This document shows, one piece after another, positions 9,168-17,603 of a stretch of DNA of 64,000 nt. The translations under genes and the position numbers were made by a program. Position 1 is the first letter of the stretch. Every line of letters begins with the position of its first letter. Below the pieces are notes generated by a model that saw nothing but the letters and a program-made list of their open reading frames with translations, was not told the origin of the DNA and did no database searches. Source of the stretch: Pseudomonas asgharzadehiana (GTDB taxonomy: Bacteria; Pseudomonadota; Gammaproteobacteria; Pseudomonadales; Pseudomonadaceae); assembly GCF_019139815.1 (NCBI RefSeq), contig NZ_CP077079.1:1736001-1800000 (forward strand). The letters run 5' to 3'.

Positions 9168-9755
9168 ATGAGTCGTGATGCCCTGCAGGAATCGCTGTCC
9201 GCAGTGATGGATAACGAAGCGGATGAACTGGAACTTCGTCGAGTGCTCAATGCATTTGATGATGCCGAAACCCGTGATACCTGGTCTCGTTACCAAGTCG
9301 CTCGGGCGGTGATGCACAAGGATCTTCTAATCCCTCGTCTGGATATTGCTGCGGCCGTTTCTGCTGCGTTGGCCGATGAAGCCGTTCCGGCAAAAGCTGC
9401 TCGTGGTCCTTGGCGTAGCCTGGGCCGTCTGGCGGTCGCTGCCTCGGTAACTGTTGCAGTGCTGGCCGGTGTTCGCTTGTACAACCAGGACGAAATTGCC
9501 GGTGCCGAACTGGCTCAGCAGACGCAGCAACCGGTCATGGCCGGCCCGCAAGTCAAAGGCCCAGCAGTACTGGCCGGCTACAAGGAAAGCTCCGACACCA
9601 CCGGCCCCATGGCTAACGGTGTATTGCAAGGGCAATCCGGCTGGCAAGACCAGCGTCTTCCAGGCTACCTGCGCCAACACGCACAGGAATCGGCCTTGAA
9701 AGGCACTGAAAGCGCTCTGCCATACGCTCGCGCTGCAAGCCTGGAAAACCGCTAA
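9168..9755 (+). CDS. mucA: Anti-sigma factor MucA
   Basis: 195 residues. The cytoplasmic N-terminal part (1-80, MSRDALQESLSAVMDNEADE and onward) is the AlgU-binding RseA-like domain; one transmembrane helix at about 87-103 follows, and the remainder is periplasmic and would bind MucB. Length is close to P. aeruginosa MucA (194), so the gene looks intact, with none of the truncations seen in mucoid isolates. Regulated proteolysis in the periplasm releases AlgU. Confidence 0.95.
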   Translation: MSRDALQESLSAVMDNEADELELRRVLNAFDDAETRDTWSRYQVARAVMHKDLLIPRLDIAAAVSAALADEAVPAKAARGPWRSLGRLAVAASVTVAVLAGVRLYNQDEIAGAELAQQTQQPVMAGPQVKGPAVLAGYKESSDTTGPMANGVLQGQSGWQDQRLPGYLRQHAQESALKGTESALPYARAASLENR

Positions 9756-9771
9756 ACCACTAAGGGGCTCT

Positions 9772-10734
9772 ATGCGCGCCATACCGCTCCTTACGCTTTT
9801 GCTCAGTGGCTGGTTTGCACTCCCCGCCCATGCCGATGAAGCCCAAGACTGGCTGACACGGCTTGGGCGTGCAGAGCAGCAGCAAAGCTTCCAAGGGACG
9901 TTCGTCTACGAGCGTAACGGCAGTTTTTCTACCCATGACATCTGGCATCGTGTCCAGAACGGTCAGGTCCGTGAGCGGCTCTTGCAGCTTGATGGTTCCG
10001 CCCAGGAAGTCGTGCGGGTAGATGGCCGAACCCAATGCGTCAGTGGCACCCTTGTCGCCGGCCTTGGCAATTCGCGTGATGCATCTTCACGCGCGCTTGA
10101 CCCACAGAAACTCAATCAATTCTATGAACTGGCTGTCATTGGCAAATCCCGCGTGGCTGGTCGAAATGCGGTGATTGTTTCAATCGCGCCGCGTGATCAG
10201 TACCGCTACGGTTTCGAGCTGCATCTGGATCGGGAAACCGCGCTACCGCTCAAGTCTCTTTTGCTCAATGACAAAGGGCAGTTGTTGGAGCGCTTTCAAT
10301 TCACACGTTTGAACACATCTAAGCCGCCCGATGATAGCGACTTGCTGCCCAGCAAGGAGTGCACGCCTATTTCTGTGGTTGATGGCAGGGCGCCGGCCGT
10401 TGAGTCCACCGAGGCGTGGCATTTGGAATGGTTGCCGCCTGGCTTTCAACTGACCAATAGCACTTCGCGCAAAGACACCCACACCAAAGCCACCGTCGAT
10501 AGCTTGATGTATGAAGATGGGCTGGCGCGTTTCTCGGTTTTTCTTGAGCCGATCAGTGATGTGGGCATCACCGAGACGCGTACCCAGTTGGGCCCCACGG
10601 TCGCGGTGTCCCGTCGGTTGAACACGGTGGATGGGGAAATGATGGTAACGGTGGTGGGGGAAATCCCGATCGGTACGGCCGAACGTATCGCGCTGTCGGT
10701 GCGCGGTGAAAAAAAGGCGATCACTCAGCCGTGA
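9772..10734 (+). CDS. mucB: Periplasmic sigma regulator MucB (RseB family)
   Basis: A 320-residue precursor with a signal peptide ending near LPAHA/DEAQ. The N-terminal large domain resembles a LolA/LppX lipoprotein fold (FQGTFVYERNG, QVRERLLQLDG) and the C-terminal smaller domain begins near 215. MucB binds the periplasmic part of MucA and protects it from cleavage, and senses lipids or LPS. It starts 16 bases after mucA and belongs to the same operon. Confidence 0.95.
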   Translation: MRAIPLLTLLLSGWFALPAHADEAQDWLTRLGRAEQQQSFQGTFVYERNGSFSTHDIWHRVQNGQVRERLLQLDGSAQEVVRVDGRTQCVSGTLVAGLGNSRDASSRALDPQKLNQFYELAVIGKSRVAGRNAVIVSIAPRDQYRYGFELHLDRETALPLKSLLLNDKGQLLERFQFTRLNTSKPPDDSDLLPSKECTPISVVDGRAPAVESTEAWHLEWLPPGFQLTNSTSRKDTHTKATVDSLMYEDGLARFSVFLEPISDVGITETRTQLGPTVAVSRRLNTVDGEMMVTVVGEIPIGTAERIALSVRGEKKAITQP

Positions 10735-10969
10735 GCCGTTAATCCTATGTTCATCCAGCGCTTTCATTGTTGGTCTGTGCCACGTTGGCTACCGAGAGAC
10801 ATGAAATGTCCGGATCAGCATTTTCACTTGCAAAAATCTCTCATGTTTTTTATAGGTCAGGGCTTCTCGGCTCTGGCCTTGTTTTGTTCGCGGAACAAAG
10901 ACGTCGGTCGCAGTTTTCGGCGTTTCTTGAACCCTGTCGCTCAACCCTGCTCGTCGTAACGGGAGCTGT
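10735..10969. other. mucB-mucD gap without mucC
   Basis: A 235-base gap in the operon where P. aeruginosa carries mucC (an RseC-like membrane protein). No reading frame here encodes membrane helices of that kind, and the longest (about 70 codons) resemble nothing. The gap may hold an internal promoter for mucD, but no convincing one was identified. Confidence 0.6.
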
Positions 10970-12409
10970 ATGTCGATACCACGTTTGAAATCCTACCTAT
11001 CCATAGTCGCCACGGTGCTGGTGCTGGGGCAGGCTGTGACCGCGCAAGCGGTCGAGCTGCCTGACTTCACTCAATTGGTTGAGCAAGCCTCGCCAGCCGT
11101 GGTGAACATCAGCACCACGCAGAAGCTGCCGGATCGCAAGGTCTCGAACCAGCAGATGCCCGATCTGGAGGGCCTGCCGCCAATGCTGCGCGAGTTCTTT
11201 GAGCGTGGCATGCCTCAACCGCGCGCGCCTCGTGGCGGTGGCGGTGGCCAGCGTGAAGCGCAGTCGCTGGGCTCGGGCTTCATCATTTCGCCCGATGGCT
11301 ACATCCTCACCAATAACCATGTGATTGCCGACGCCGACGAGATTCTCGTGCGCCTGGCCGATCGCAGTGAGTTGAAAGCCAAGCTGGTGGGCACCGACCC
11401 GCGCTCCGACGTGGCGCTCCTGAAGATCGAGGGCAAGGACTTGCCAGTGCTCAAGCTGGGCAAGTCTCAAGACTTGAAGGCCGGGCAGTGGGTCGTGGCC
11501 ATCGGTTCGCCGTTTGGCTTTGACCACACCGTGACCCAAGGCATTGTCAGTGCCATCGGCCGCAGCCTGCCGAATGAAAACTACGTGCCGTTCATCCAGA
11601 CCGACGTGCCAATCAACCCAGGCAACTCCGGCGGTCCGCTGTTCAACCTGGCGGGCGAAGTGGTAGGCATCAACTCGCAGATCTACACCCGTTCCGGTGG
11701 TTTCATGGGCGTGTCGTTCGCTATCCCGATCGACGTGGCCATGGATGTTTCCAATCAGCTGAAAAGCGGCGGCAAGGTGAGCCGCGGCTGGTTGGGCGTG
11801 GTGATCCAGGAAGTGAACAAGGACCTGGCTGAGTCCTTCGGCCTCGACAAGCCGGCCGGTGCGTTGGTTGCGCAGATCCAGGACGGCGGTCCGGCTGCCA
11901 AGGGTGGCCTGCAAGTTGGTGACGTGATCCTGAGCATGAACGGCCAGCCGATCATCATGTCGGCAGACCTGCCACACCTGGTCGGCGCACTTAAGGCGGG
12001 CAGCAAAGCCAAGCTGGAAGTGATCCGTGATGGCAAACGCCAGAATGTGGAGCTCACCGTTGGCGCCATTCCTGAAGAAGGCGCAACGCTGGATGCTCTG
12101 GGCAACACCAAGCCGGGCGCCGAGCGCAGCAGCAACCGCTTGGGCATTGCCGTGGCGGAGTTGACCGATGAGCAGAAGAAGGCGTTCGACCTCAAGAGCG
12201 GTGTCGTGATCAAGGAAGTGCAGGACGGTCCTGCCGCCTTGATCGGCCTGCAGCCGGGCGATGTGATCACACACCTGAACAATCAGGCGATTGAAACGAC
12301 CAAGCAATTCACGGATATCGCCAAGGCATTGCCGAAGAACCGCTCCGTGTCGATGCGCGTGTTGCGTGAAGGGCGTGCCAGCTTTATCACCTTCAAGCTG
12401 GCTGAATAA
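10970..12409 (+). CDS. mucD: Periplasmic serine protease MucD (DegP/HtrA family)
   Basis: 479 residues starting at ATG 10970 behind GGGAG. A signal peptide ends near TAQA (residue 27). The trypsin-like domain has the catalytic triad H117 (LTNNHVIAD), D147 (DPRSDVALL) and S220 (PGNSGGPLF), followed by two PDZ domains (about 260-355 and 380-475). A glycine-rich loop at 89-93 precedes the core. MucD degrades misfolded envelope proteins and dampens AlgU activation. The operon ends in the strong hairpin at 12425-12464. Confidence 0.96.
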   Translation: MSIPRLKSYLSIVATVLVLGQAVTAQAVELPDFTQLVEQASPAVVNISTTQKLPDRKVSNQQMPDLEGLPPMLREFFERGMPQPRAPRGGGGGQREAQSLGSGFIISPDGYILTNNHVIADADEILVRLADRSELKAKLVGTDPRSDVALLKIEGKDLPVLKLGKSQDLKAGQWVVAIGSPFGFDHTVTQGIVSAIGRSLPNENYVPFIQTDVPINPGNSGGPLFNLAGEVVGINSQIYTRSGGFMGVSFAIPIDVAMDVSNQLKSGGKVSRGWLGVVIQEVNKDLAESFGLDKPAGALVAQIQDGGPAAKGGLQVGDVILSMNGQPIIMSADLPHLVGALKAGSKAKLEVIRDGKRQNVELTVGAIPEEGATLDALGNTKPGAERSSNRLGIAVAELTDEQKKAFDLKSGVVIKEVQDGPAALIGLQPGDVITHLNNQAIETTKQFTDIAKALPKNRSVSMRVLREGRASFITFKLAE

Positions 12410-12424
12410 CTTCCACGGCCCGAT

Positions 12425-12464
12425 AAAAAGCCCCGCCTTCGTTAAACGAAGGCGGGGCTTTTTT
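12425..12464. terminator. Bidirectional rho-independent terminator between mucD and the M48 protease gene
   Basis: The stem AAAGCCCCGCCTTCGTT pairs perfectly with ACGAAGGCGGGGCTTT across a two-base loop, with A-rich and T-rich flanks, so it can stop transcription from both convergent genes. Confidence 0.92.
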
Positions 12465-12474
12465 GTATCGGGTT

Positions 12475-13908
12475 TTAGCCCATCATCCCCTTGACCAAGC
12501 GTTCCTGTTCGATCAGCTCACGCTGGCGTGCGTCGATACGCGACGAAAGGGGGAAGTTGCTGCCGGCGCGACGTTTGGCAAAATCCAACTGTTGGATCGC
12601 CTGCTGAAAGTCGCCCACCAGGGCAAAGTACTCGGCGCGTGCCTGATGCAGACCAATGATGTTGCCGGACAATCCACGAGTCTCCGCGACCTGGTACCAC
12701 ACGTCAGGATCATCCGGGCGGGACTTGAGCAAGCCATCCAGCGCTTTTTCGGCATCGGCGGTGCGGTTCTGTTTAAGCAGCAGGTCTACGCGCATCTGAT
12801 TTAGCGGATAGTTGCCGGGGTATTGGCTCAGCATCCGATCGGTGCGTTGCTGGGCGTCGGGTAAACGGTTGTTATCGATATCGAGCTGAATCTGCGCCAG
12901 GTTATAGGTAATGTCGTTGGGCGCCTTGGCCAGTAAGGCTTGCAGGCTATCCCGCGCTTGCTTGAACTGCGAGGCTTTGATTTGGGCGATAGCCAGGCCG
13001 TAGCGCGCCACATCGTTTTTCGGGTTCTCGTCCAATTGCGCTTGGAAGCGCTTGGCTGCGAGTCCTGATGTGTCCTCATATTGCAGTTGCACCCGGGCGC
13101 GAATCAGTTGGTAGCGCAGGCTGTCTTCCTTGCCGCCGGGCTTGGATTGTTCGGCGCGGTTGCGAGTGTCGGCGATCCGCGATTCGGTGACCGGGTGGGT
13201 CAGCAGGAACTCCGGTGGTTTGGCGTCGAAGCGGTACTGGCGACCCAGCCGCTCGAACATGGTCGGCATGGAGCGAGGGTCATAGCCAGCTTTTTCCAGG
13301 TTGACGATACCGATGCGGTCCGCTTCTTGTTCATTTTGCCGAGAGAACCGTCGCTGCTCCTGGATGGCGGCGGCCTGGGTGCCGGCAATCGCGGCAATGC
13401 CGGCATCGCCGGCACCCGCCGCCGCTGCAATGATGCCGCCGAGCAGGGCTGCCATCATTGGGATCTGCATGCGTTGTTGCGCTTCAACGCCACGAGCGAA
13501 GTGACGCTGGGACAAGTGAGCCAATTCGTGGGCCATTACCGAGGCGTATTCCCCCTCGGTCTGGGCATTGAGGAACAGGCCGCCGTTCACGCCCACGATG
13601 CCGCCTGGCGCGGCAAAAGCGTTGAGTTGCGGGCTGTTGATCAGGATGAACTCCAGGCGCCGGTCATTGACCTGGCTGGTCTCCACCAGTTTGTACACGC
13701 TGGTTTCGACGTAGTCCTTGAGTTGCGGGTCGTTCAGTTGCGAAACCTGCCCACGTAGGTAGGCCAGCCAGGCACGGCCCAATTGATATTCCTGTTGCGG
13801 CGAGACAATGGCAGAGCTGGCGTCGCCAAGCGACGGCAGGTCGTCGGCGAAGCCTGGGGAGGCCAGCAGGCAAGCCAGCGTCAGCATAGTGGGGCGCAAA
13901 AAAGTCAT
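12475..13908 (-). CDS. bepA: Periplasmic M48 metalloprotease with TPR repeats, BepA (YfgC)-like
   Basis: 477 residues from ATG 13908 (a TTG two codons upstream is less likely). A signal peptide ends near GFADD. The zinc motif HELAH lies at 127-131 in ASVMAHELAHLSQRH, and QEADRIGIVNLEKAGYDP supplies the third ligand, as in M48 peptidases. The C-terminal half (about 285-470) is made of TPR-like helices. BepA degrades stalled LptD and assists the BAM machinery in E. coli. The neighbouring TusA-like and PerM genes are the same as around E. coli bepA. Confidence 0.9.
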   Translation of the reverse strand: MTFLRPTMLTLACLLASPGFADDLPSLGDASSAIVSPQQEYQLGRAWLAYLRGQVSQLNDPQLKDYVETSVYKLVETSQVNDRRLEFILINSPQLNAFAAPGGIVGVNGGLFLNAQTEGEYASVMAHELAHLSQRHFARGVEAQQRMQIPMMAALLGGIIAAAAGAGDAGIAAIAGTQAAAIQEQRRFSRQNEQEADRIGIVNLEKAGYDPRSMPTMFERLGRQYRFDAKPPEFLLTHPVTESRIADTRNRAEQSKPGGKEDSLRYQLIRARVQLQYEDTSGLAAKRFQAQLDENPKNDVARYGLAIAQIKASQFKQARDSLQALLAKAPNDITYNLAQIQLDIDNNRLPDAQQRTDRMLSQYPGNYPLNQMRVDLLLKQNRTADAEKALDGLLKSRPDDPDVWYQVAETRGLSGNIIGLHQARAEYFALVGDFQQAIQQLDFAKRRAGSNFPLSSRIDARQRELIEQERLVKGMMG

Positions 13909-14004
13909 GCACAAAGCCTTTCAACAAAGAGCTTACTGTAGCCGGACACTGAGCTTCGGACCAGATATTCTAAGCACCCCCGAACGCTTGCCCGGAGTAA
14001 AACC

Positions 14005-14244
14005 ATGACCGACGCTGTAGCCTTTGATGCCGAACTCGATGCCAGCGGCCTCAATTGCCCGTTGCCCTTGCTCAAGGCCAAGCTGGAGCTCAATCGATTG
14101 GCCAGTGGCGCCGTGCTCAAGGTAATCGCCACGGACGCAGGGTCACAGCGTGATTTCCGTACATTTGCCAAGTTGGCCGGGCACACGTTGCTGCACGAAG
14201 AAGACGCCGCCGGTGTGTACCGTTACTGGTTGCGCAAGGCCTGA
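14005..14244 (+). CDS. TusA-family sulfurtransferase-like protein
   Basis: 79 residues with the family core SGLNCPLPLLKAKLEL; C18 in the CPLP motif is the residue that carries a persulfide in TusA. The small size and the C-terminal hydrophobic strand fit the SirA/TusA fold. Which sulfur pathway it serves cannot be decided: Pseudomonas carry several paralogues, and this one sits between bepA and perM-type genes. It is divergent from bepA. Confidence 0.85.
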   Translation: MTDAVAFDAELDASGLNCPLPLLKAKLELNRLASGAVLKVIATDAGSQRDFRTFAKLAGHTLLHEEDAAGVYRYWLRKA

Positions 14245-14275
14245 ACCGTTTGCTCCCATCGCTCGAGGTTGATTG

Positions 14276-15346
14276 ATGTTCAAAGTGTTACGAGACTGGA
14301 TCCAGCGCTACTTCTCCGATGAAGAAGCCGTGGTGCTGGCCGTCCTGCTGTTTCTGGCCTTTACGGCGGTGCTCACCTTGGGTGGCATGCTCGCGCCGGT
14401 ATTGGCGGGAATGGTGCTGGCGTATCTGATGCAAGGCCTGGTCACCACCTTGGAACGCTTGCGCTTGCCGGGCGGGGCGGCGGTAGGGCTAGTGTTTGCC
14501 TTGTTCATGGGGCTGCTGGTGGTGTTTATCGTGGTGGTGTTGCCGCTGCTGTGGCATCAACTGATCACGCTGTTCAATGAACTGCCCGGCATGCTCGCCA
14601 AGTGGCAGTCGCTGTTGCTGCTACTGCCGGAGCGCTACCCGCACCTGGTGTCAGATGAGCAGGTGCTGCAGGCCATTGAAGTGGCGCGCGGTGAAATCGG
14701 AAAGTTCGGGCAATGGGCGCTGACCTTTTCCCTGTCCAGCCTGCCGCTGCTGGTCAACATCATGATCTATCTGGTGTTGGTGCCGATCCTGGTGTTTTTC
14801 TTTCTCAAGGACCGCGCAATGATCGGCCGCTGGGTGAGTGGCTACCTGCCGCGCGAAAGGGCGCTGATTACCCGAGTGGCCGAGGAGATGAACCGGCAGA
14901 TCGCCAACTATATCCGTGGCAAGGTCATTGAGATCATTATCTGCGGCGGCGTGACCTACATCGCGTTTATCGCCCTGGACCTGAACTACGCAGCGCTGCT
15001 GGCATTGCTGGTCGGCATTTCAGTGGTGGTGCCGTATGTCGGCGCAGTGGTTGTGACGGTGCCGGTCACCCTGATCGCCCTGTTCCAGTGGGGCTGGAGC
15101 GACCAGTTCATCTACCTGATGGCGGTGTACGGGATTATCCAGACGCTGGATGGCAACGTGCTGGTTCCGCTGCTGTTCTCGGAGGCGGTCAACCTGCACC
15201 CGGTAGCGATCATTTGCGCGGTGTTGCTGTTTGGCGGGTTGTGGGGGTTCTGGGGAGTGTTCTTTGCGATACCCCTGGCGACGCTGTTCAAGGCGGTGCT
15301 GGATGCGTGGCCGCGACGGGAGCCAGTGGTGGCGCCGCTGCTGTAG
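14276..15346 (+). CDS. AI-2E/PerM family permease
   Basis: 356 residues with about eight membrane helices, the first pair at about 20-60, and the C-terminal pore region with YVGAVVVTVPVTLIALFQWGW and DGNVLVPLLFSEAVNLHP, typical of the UPF0118/AI-2E transporter family. The ATG at 14276 is preceded by GAGG at 14264-14267; an in-frame TTG one codon upstream is possible. Substrate is not predictable: characterised members export AI-2 or exchange Na+/H+. Neighbours bepA and bcp match the E. coli perM locus. Confidence 0.87.
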   Translation: MFKVLRDWIQRYFSDEEAVVLAVLLFLAFTAVLTLGGMLAPVLAGMVLAYLMQGLVTTLERLRLPGGAAVGLVFALFMGLLVVFIVVVLPLLWHQLITLFNELPGMLAKWQSLLLLLPERYPHLVSDEQVLQAIEVARGEIGKFGQWALTFSLSSLPLLVNIMIYLVLVPILVFFFLKDRAMIGRWVSGYLPRERALITRVAEEMNRQIANYIRGKVIEIIICGGVTYIAFIALDLNYAALLALLVGISVVVPYVGAVVVTVPVTLIALFQWGWSDQFIYLMAVYGIIQTLDGNVLVPLLFSEAVNLHPVAIICAVLLFGGLWGFWGVFFAIPLATLFKAVLDAWPRREPVVAPLL

Positions 15347-15365
15347 CGGCATCACCCTTTCTAGT

Positions 15366-15384
15366 GAGCGGGGCAAGCCCGCTC
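15366..15384. terminator. Short hairpin between perM and bcp
   Basis: GAGCGGG and CCCGCTC pair across a five-base loop in the 44-base gap between the convergent genes. It can serve as a terminator for both, though there is no strong T-run. The motif also resembles short REP-like sequences of fluorescent pseudomonads. Confidence 0.5.
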
Positions 15385-15390
15385 GTTACA

Positions 15391-15864
15391 TCAGGCCTTG
15401 TTCAGTGCCTGCGCTGCCGCCAGAACGGCATCCACATGCCCTGGCACTTTCACGCCGCGCCATTCCTGGCGCAGTACACCCTGGCTGTCGATCAGGAAAG
15501 TGCTGCGATCCACGCCCAGGTATTCCTTGCCGTATAGCTTCTTCAGCTTGATCACATCAAACAGCTGACAGACCGCTTCGTCCTTGTCGCTGATCAGCTC
15601 AAAGGGAAACGCCTGCTTGCCCTTGAAGTTCTCGTGGGACTTCACGCTGTCGCGCGACACGCCGAATACTTCGGTGTTGGCCGCCTTGAACGCCGCGTAC
15701 TGGTCACGAAAACCCTGGCCTTCGGTGGTGCAGCCTGGGGTGCTGTCCTTCGGGTAGAAGTAGATCACCACTTGCTTGCCCTTGAGCGCGGCCAAGCTGA
15801 AGGTCTGCCCGCTGGTGGCCTGGGCGTCGAAATCGGCGACCGGTTTATCGATGACTACCGCCAT
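15391..15864 (-). CDS. bcp: Thioredoxin-dependent peroxiredoxin Bcp (PrxQ)
   Basis: 157 residues with the peroxidatic cysteine C45 in YPKDSTPGCTTEG. In E. coli Bcp a second cysteine lies five residues later; here that position is Q50, so this protein either resolves through another cysteine (one lies in DEAVCQLFD) or works as a 1-Cys enzyme. Bcp reduces hydroperoxides with electrons from thioredoxin. The gene follows gcvR with a 10-base gap on the same strand, as in other gammaproteobacteria. Confidence 0.93.
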   Translation of the reverse strand: MAVVIDKPVADFDAQATSGQTFSLAALKGKQVVIYFYPKDSTPGCTTEGQGFRDQYAAFKAANTEVFGVSRDSVKSHENFKGKQAFPFELISDKDEAVCQLFDVIKLKKLYGKEYLGVDRSTFLIDSQGVLRQEWRGVKVPGHVDAVLAAAQALNKA

Positions 15865-15874
15865 GAGTACTTCC

Positions 15875-16435
15875 TTACATTGGGTTCTGTGGGCGCCATG
15901 GTTCGATCAGTGCGTCGAGGTTCAGGGCATCGGCGAAATCCAGGAACTGGTCGCGCAACCAACTGATCTGCACCCCGGCCGGCAAGGTCACGGTAAAGGT
16001 GGCGTTGAGCATGGTTCCGCCTGTTTGCGGGGCCTGGTAGGTATCGCAGGTGAGGTTTTCCAGCTCGACGTTATGGTCGATAAAGAACTGGCACAGCTCA
16101 TTGACGATGTCCGAGCGGTAGGCCGAACTTACGTAGGCCACGTAAGGCAAGGCTTGTGGGCGATTTTCCAGGGCGGCGCTGCGCACCACGTTGACGGTGA
16201 AATTGTGCTTCTTGGCCAGGCCCGGCAGGCCGGTCTCCAGACGCGCCAGCGCATCCCAGGTGCCGGATATCTGCAACACCAGCGCGCTGCACTCGCCGTG
16301 GCGGGTCAGGCGGGAGGTCACGACGGCGCAGCGGTTTTCATGGCTGGCGCGGCACAGGACGTTGGTCAGCTCCATGGGGTTGGCGCCGAGGGCACTGATA
16401 ACAAGGAATTGTTCGCGAACTGTGGGGGTGGACAT
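15875..16435 (-). CDS. gcvR: Glycine cleavage system regulator GcvR-like, two ACT domains
   Basis: 186 residues. The N-terminal half (REQFLVISALGANPMELTNVLCRASHENRC) and C-terminal half (YVSSAYRSDIVNELCQFFIDHNVELENL) each have the ACT pattern, where small ligands such as glycine bind. GcvR in E. coli binds GcvA to repress gcvTHP. No DNA-binding domain is present, as expected. It is divergent from dapA, the conserved gcvR/dapA arrangement. Confidence 0.87.
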   Translation of the reverse strand: MSTPTVREQFLVISALGANPMELTNVLCRASHENRCAVVTSRLTRHGECSALVLQISGTWDALARLETGLPGLAKKHNFTVNVVRSAALENRPQALPYVAYVSSAYRSDIVNELCQFFIDHNVELENLTCDTYQAPQTGGTMLNATFTVTLPAGVQISWLRDQFLDFADALNLDALIEPWRPQNPM

Positions 16436-16643
16436 GCAGCCTTCCTAAACGATGAGCGGTCGATACTATGGGGGCCGTATCGATCAAAGGATCAAGGGTA
16501 GCGAAAAGCATCGCTAAGGGATAGGAGGTGGCGTTTTCATTGCGTGATCGGCTGGATTTCACCCCGTTCAAAGCCATGCTCTGGCCCGATGATGGCATTG
16601 CCCATCGTTTAGTTGCGCCAGAACGCATCCACACGCGGTACTT

Positions 16644-16657
16644 TGCTTGTACAAGCA
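16644..16657. promoter_or_regulatory. 14-bp perfect palindrome upstream of dapA
   Basis: TGCTTGTACAAGCA is a perfect palindrome, 50 bases upstream of the dapA start in the gcvR-dapA gap. It has the form of an operator for a dimeric regulator; no regulator can be named. Confidence 0.4.
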
Positions 16658-16707
16658 TCTTGGCGCCAGTACCATTACGGCTCTCTTTTTCCGGCAGGAG
16701 CGGTTGC

Positions 16708-17586
16708 ATGATTGCGGGCAGTATGGTGGCACTGGTCACACCCATGGATGCACAAGGTAATCTCGACTGGGACAGCCTGGGCAAACTGGTGGACTTTCAC
16801 CTGCAAGAAGGCACCAACGCCATTGTGGCCGTCGGCACCACAGGTGAGTCGGCCACCCTTGATGTGGAAGAACACATCCAGGTGATCGAATTCGTGGTCA
16901 AGCGTGTTGCGGGCCGTATCGCCGTCATCGCCGGTACGGGCGCCAACTCGACGCGTGAAGCGATCGAGCTGACCAAGAACGCCAAGAAGGCCGGCGCCGA
17001 CGCCTGCCTGCTGGTGACCCCGTACTACAACAAGCCGACCCAGGAAGGCTTGTACCAGCACTTCAAAGCCATCGCCGAAGCCGTCCAGATCCCGCAGATC
17101 CTCTATAACGTACCGGGTCGTACCGCGTGCGATATGAAGGCCGAGACGGTGATCCGCCTGTCCACCGTGCCGAACATCATCGGTATCAAGGAAGCCACCG
17201 GCGACCTGCAGCGCGCCAAGGACATCCTGGCCGGCGTGAGCAGCGATTTCCTGCTGTATTCCGGTGACGACGCCACCGCTGTCGAGCTGATCCTGTTGGG
17301 CGGCAAGGGCAACATCTCCGTGACCGCCAACGTGGCCCCGCGTGCCATGAGCGACATGTGCGCCGCCGCCATCGCCGGTGACGCCGTGACCGCCCGGGCG
17401 ATCCACGAGAAGCTGATGCCGCTCAACAAGACACTCTTTATTGAATCCAACCCTATTCCCGTGAAGTGGGCACTGACTGAAATGGGCATGATGCCGGACG
17501 GTATCCGTCTGCCGCTCACCCGTCTCAGCGAAGCCTGTCACGAACCGCTGCGACAGGCCCTGCGCCAGTCCGGCGTCCTGGTTTAA
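16708..17586 (+). CDS. dapA: 4-hydroxy-tetrahydrodipicolinate synthase DapA
   Basis: 292 residues from ATG 16708 with AGGAG at 16696-16700; an upstream in-frame extension to 16528 has no family match. The Schiff-base lysine is K161 in IGIKEATGD, with T44/T45 in GTTGES and Y133 in LYNVPGRT completing the catalytic set, and R138 for the substrate carboxylate. It condenses pyruvate with aspartate semialdehyde in lysine and peptidoglycan precursor synthesis. bamC follows 17 bases downstream. Confidence 0.97.
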   Translation: MIAGSMVALVTPMDAQGNLDWDSLGKLVDFHLQEGTNAIVAVGTTGESATLDVEEHIQVIEFVVKRVAGRIAVIAGTGANSTREAIELTKNAKKAGADACLLVTPYYNKPTQEGLYQHFKAIAEAVQIPQILYNVPGRTACDMKAETVIRLSTVPNIIGIKEATGDLQRAKDILAGVSSDFLLYSGDDATAVELILLGGKGNISVTANVAPRAMSDMCAAAIAGDAVTARAIHEKLMPLNKTLFIESNPIPVKWALTEMGMMPDGIRLPLTRLSEACHEPLRQALRQSGVLV

Positions 17587-17603
17587 TTGAGGAAGCACTA
17601 CGC

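Noticed and set aside
9168..9755. A mucoidy-type truncation in mucA.
   Set aside because: The frame is intact at 195 residues, close to the normal length.
10997..12307. Long minus-strand frame opposite mucD.
   Set aside because: Shadow of the mucD codon bias; histidine/glutamine/glycine-rich without motifs.
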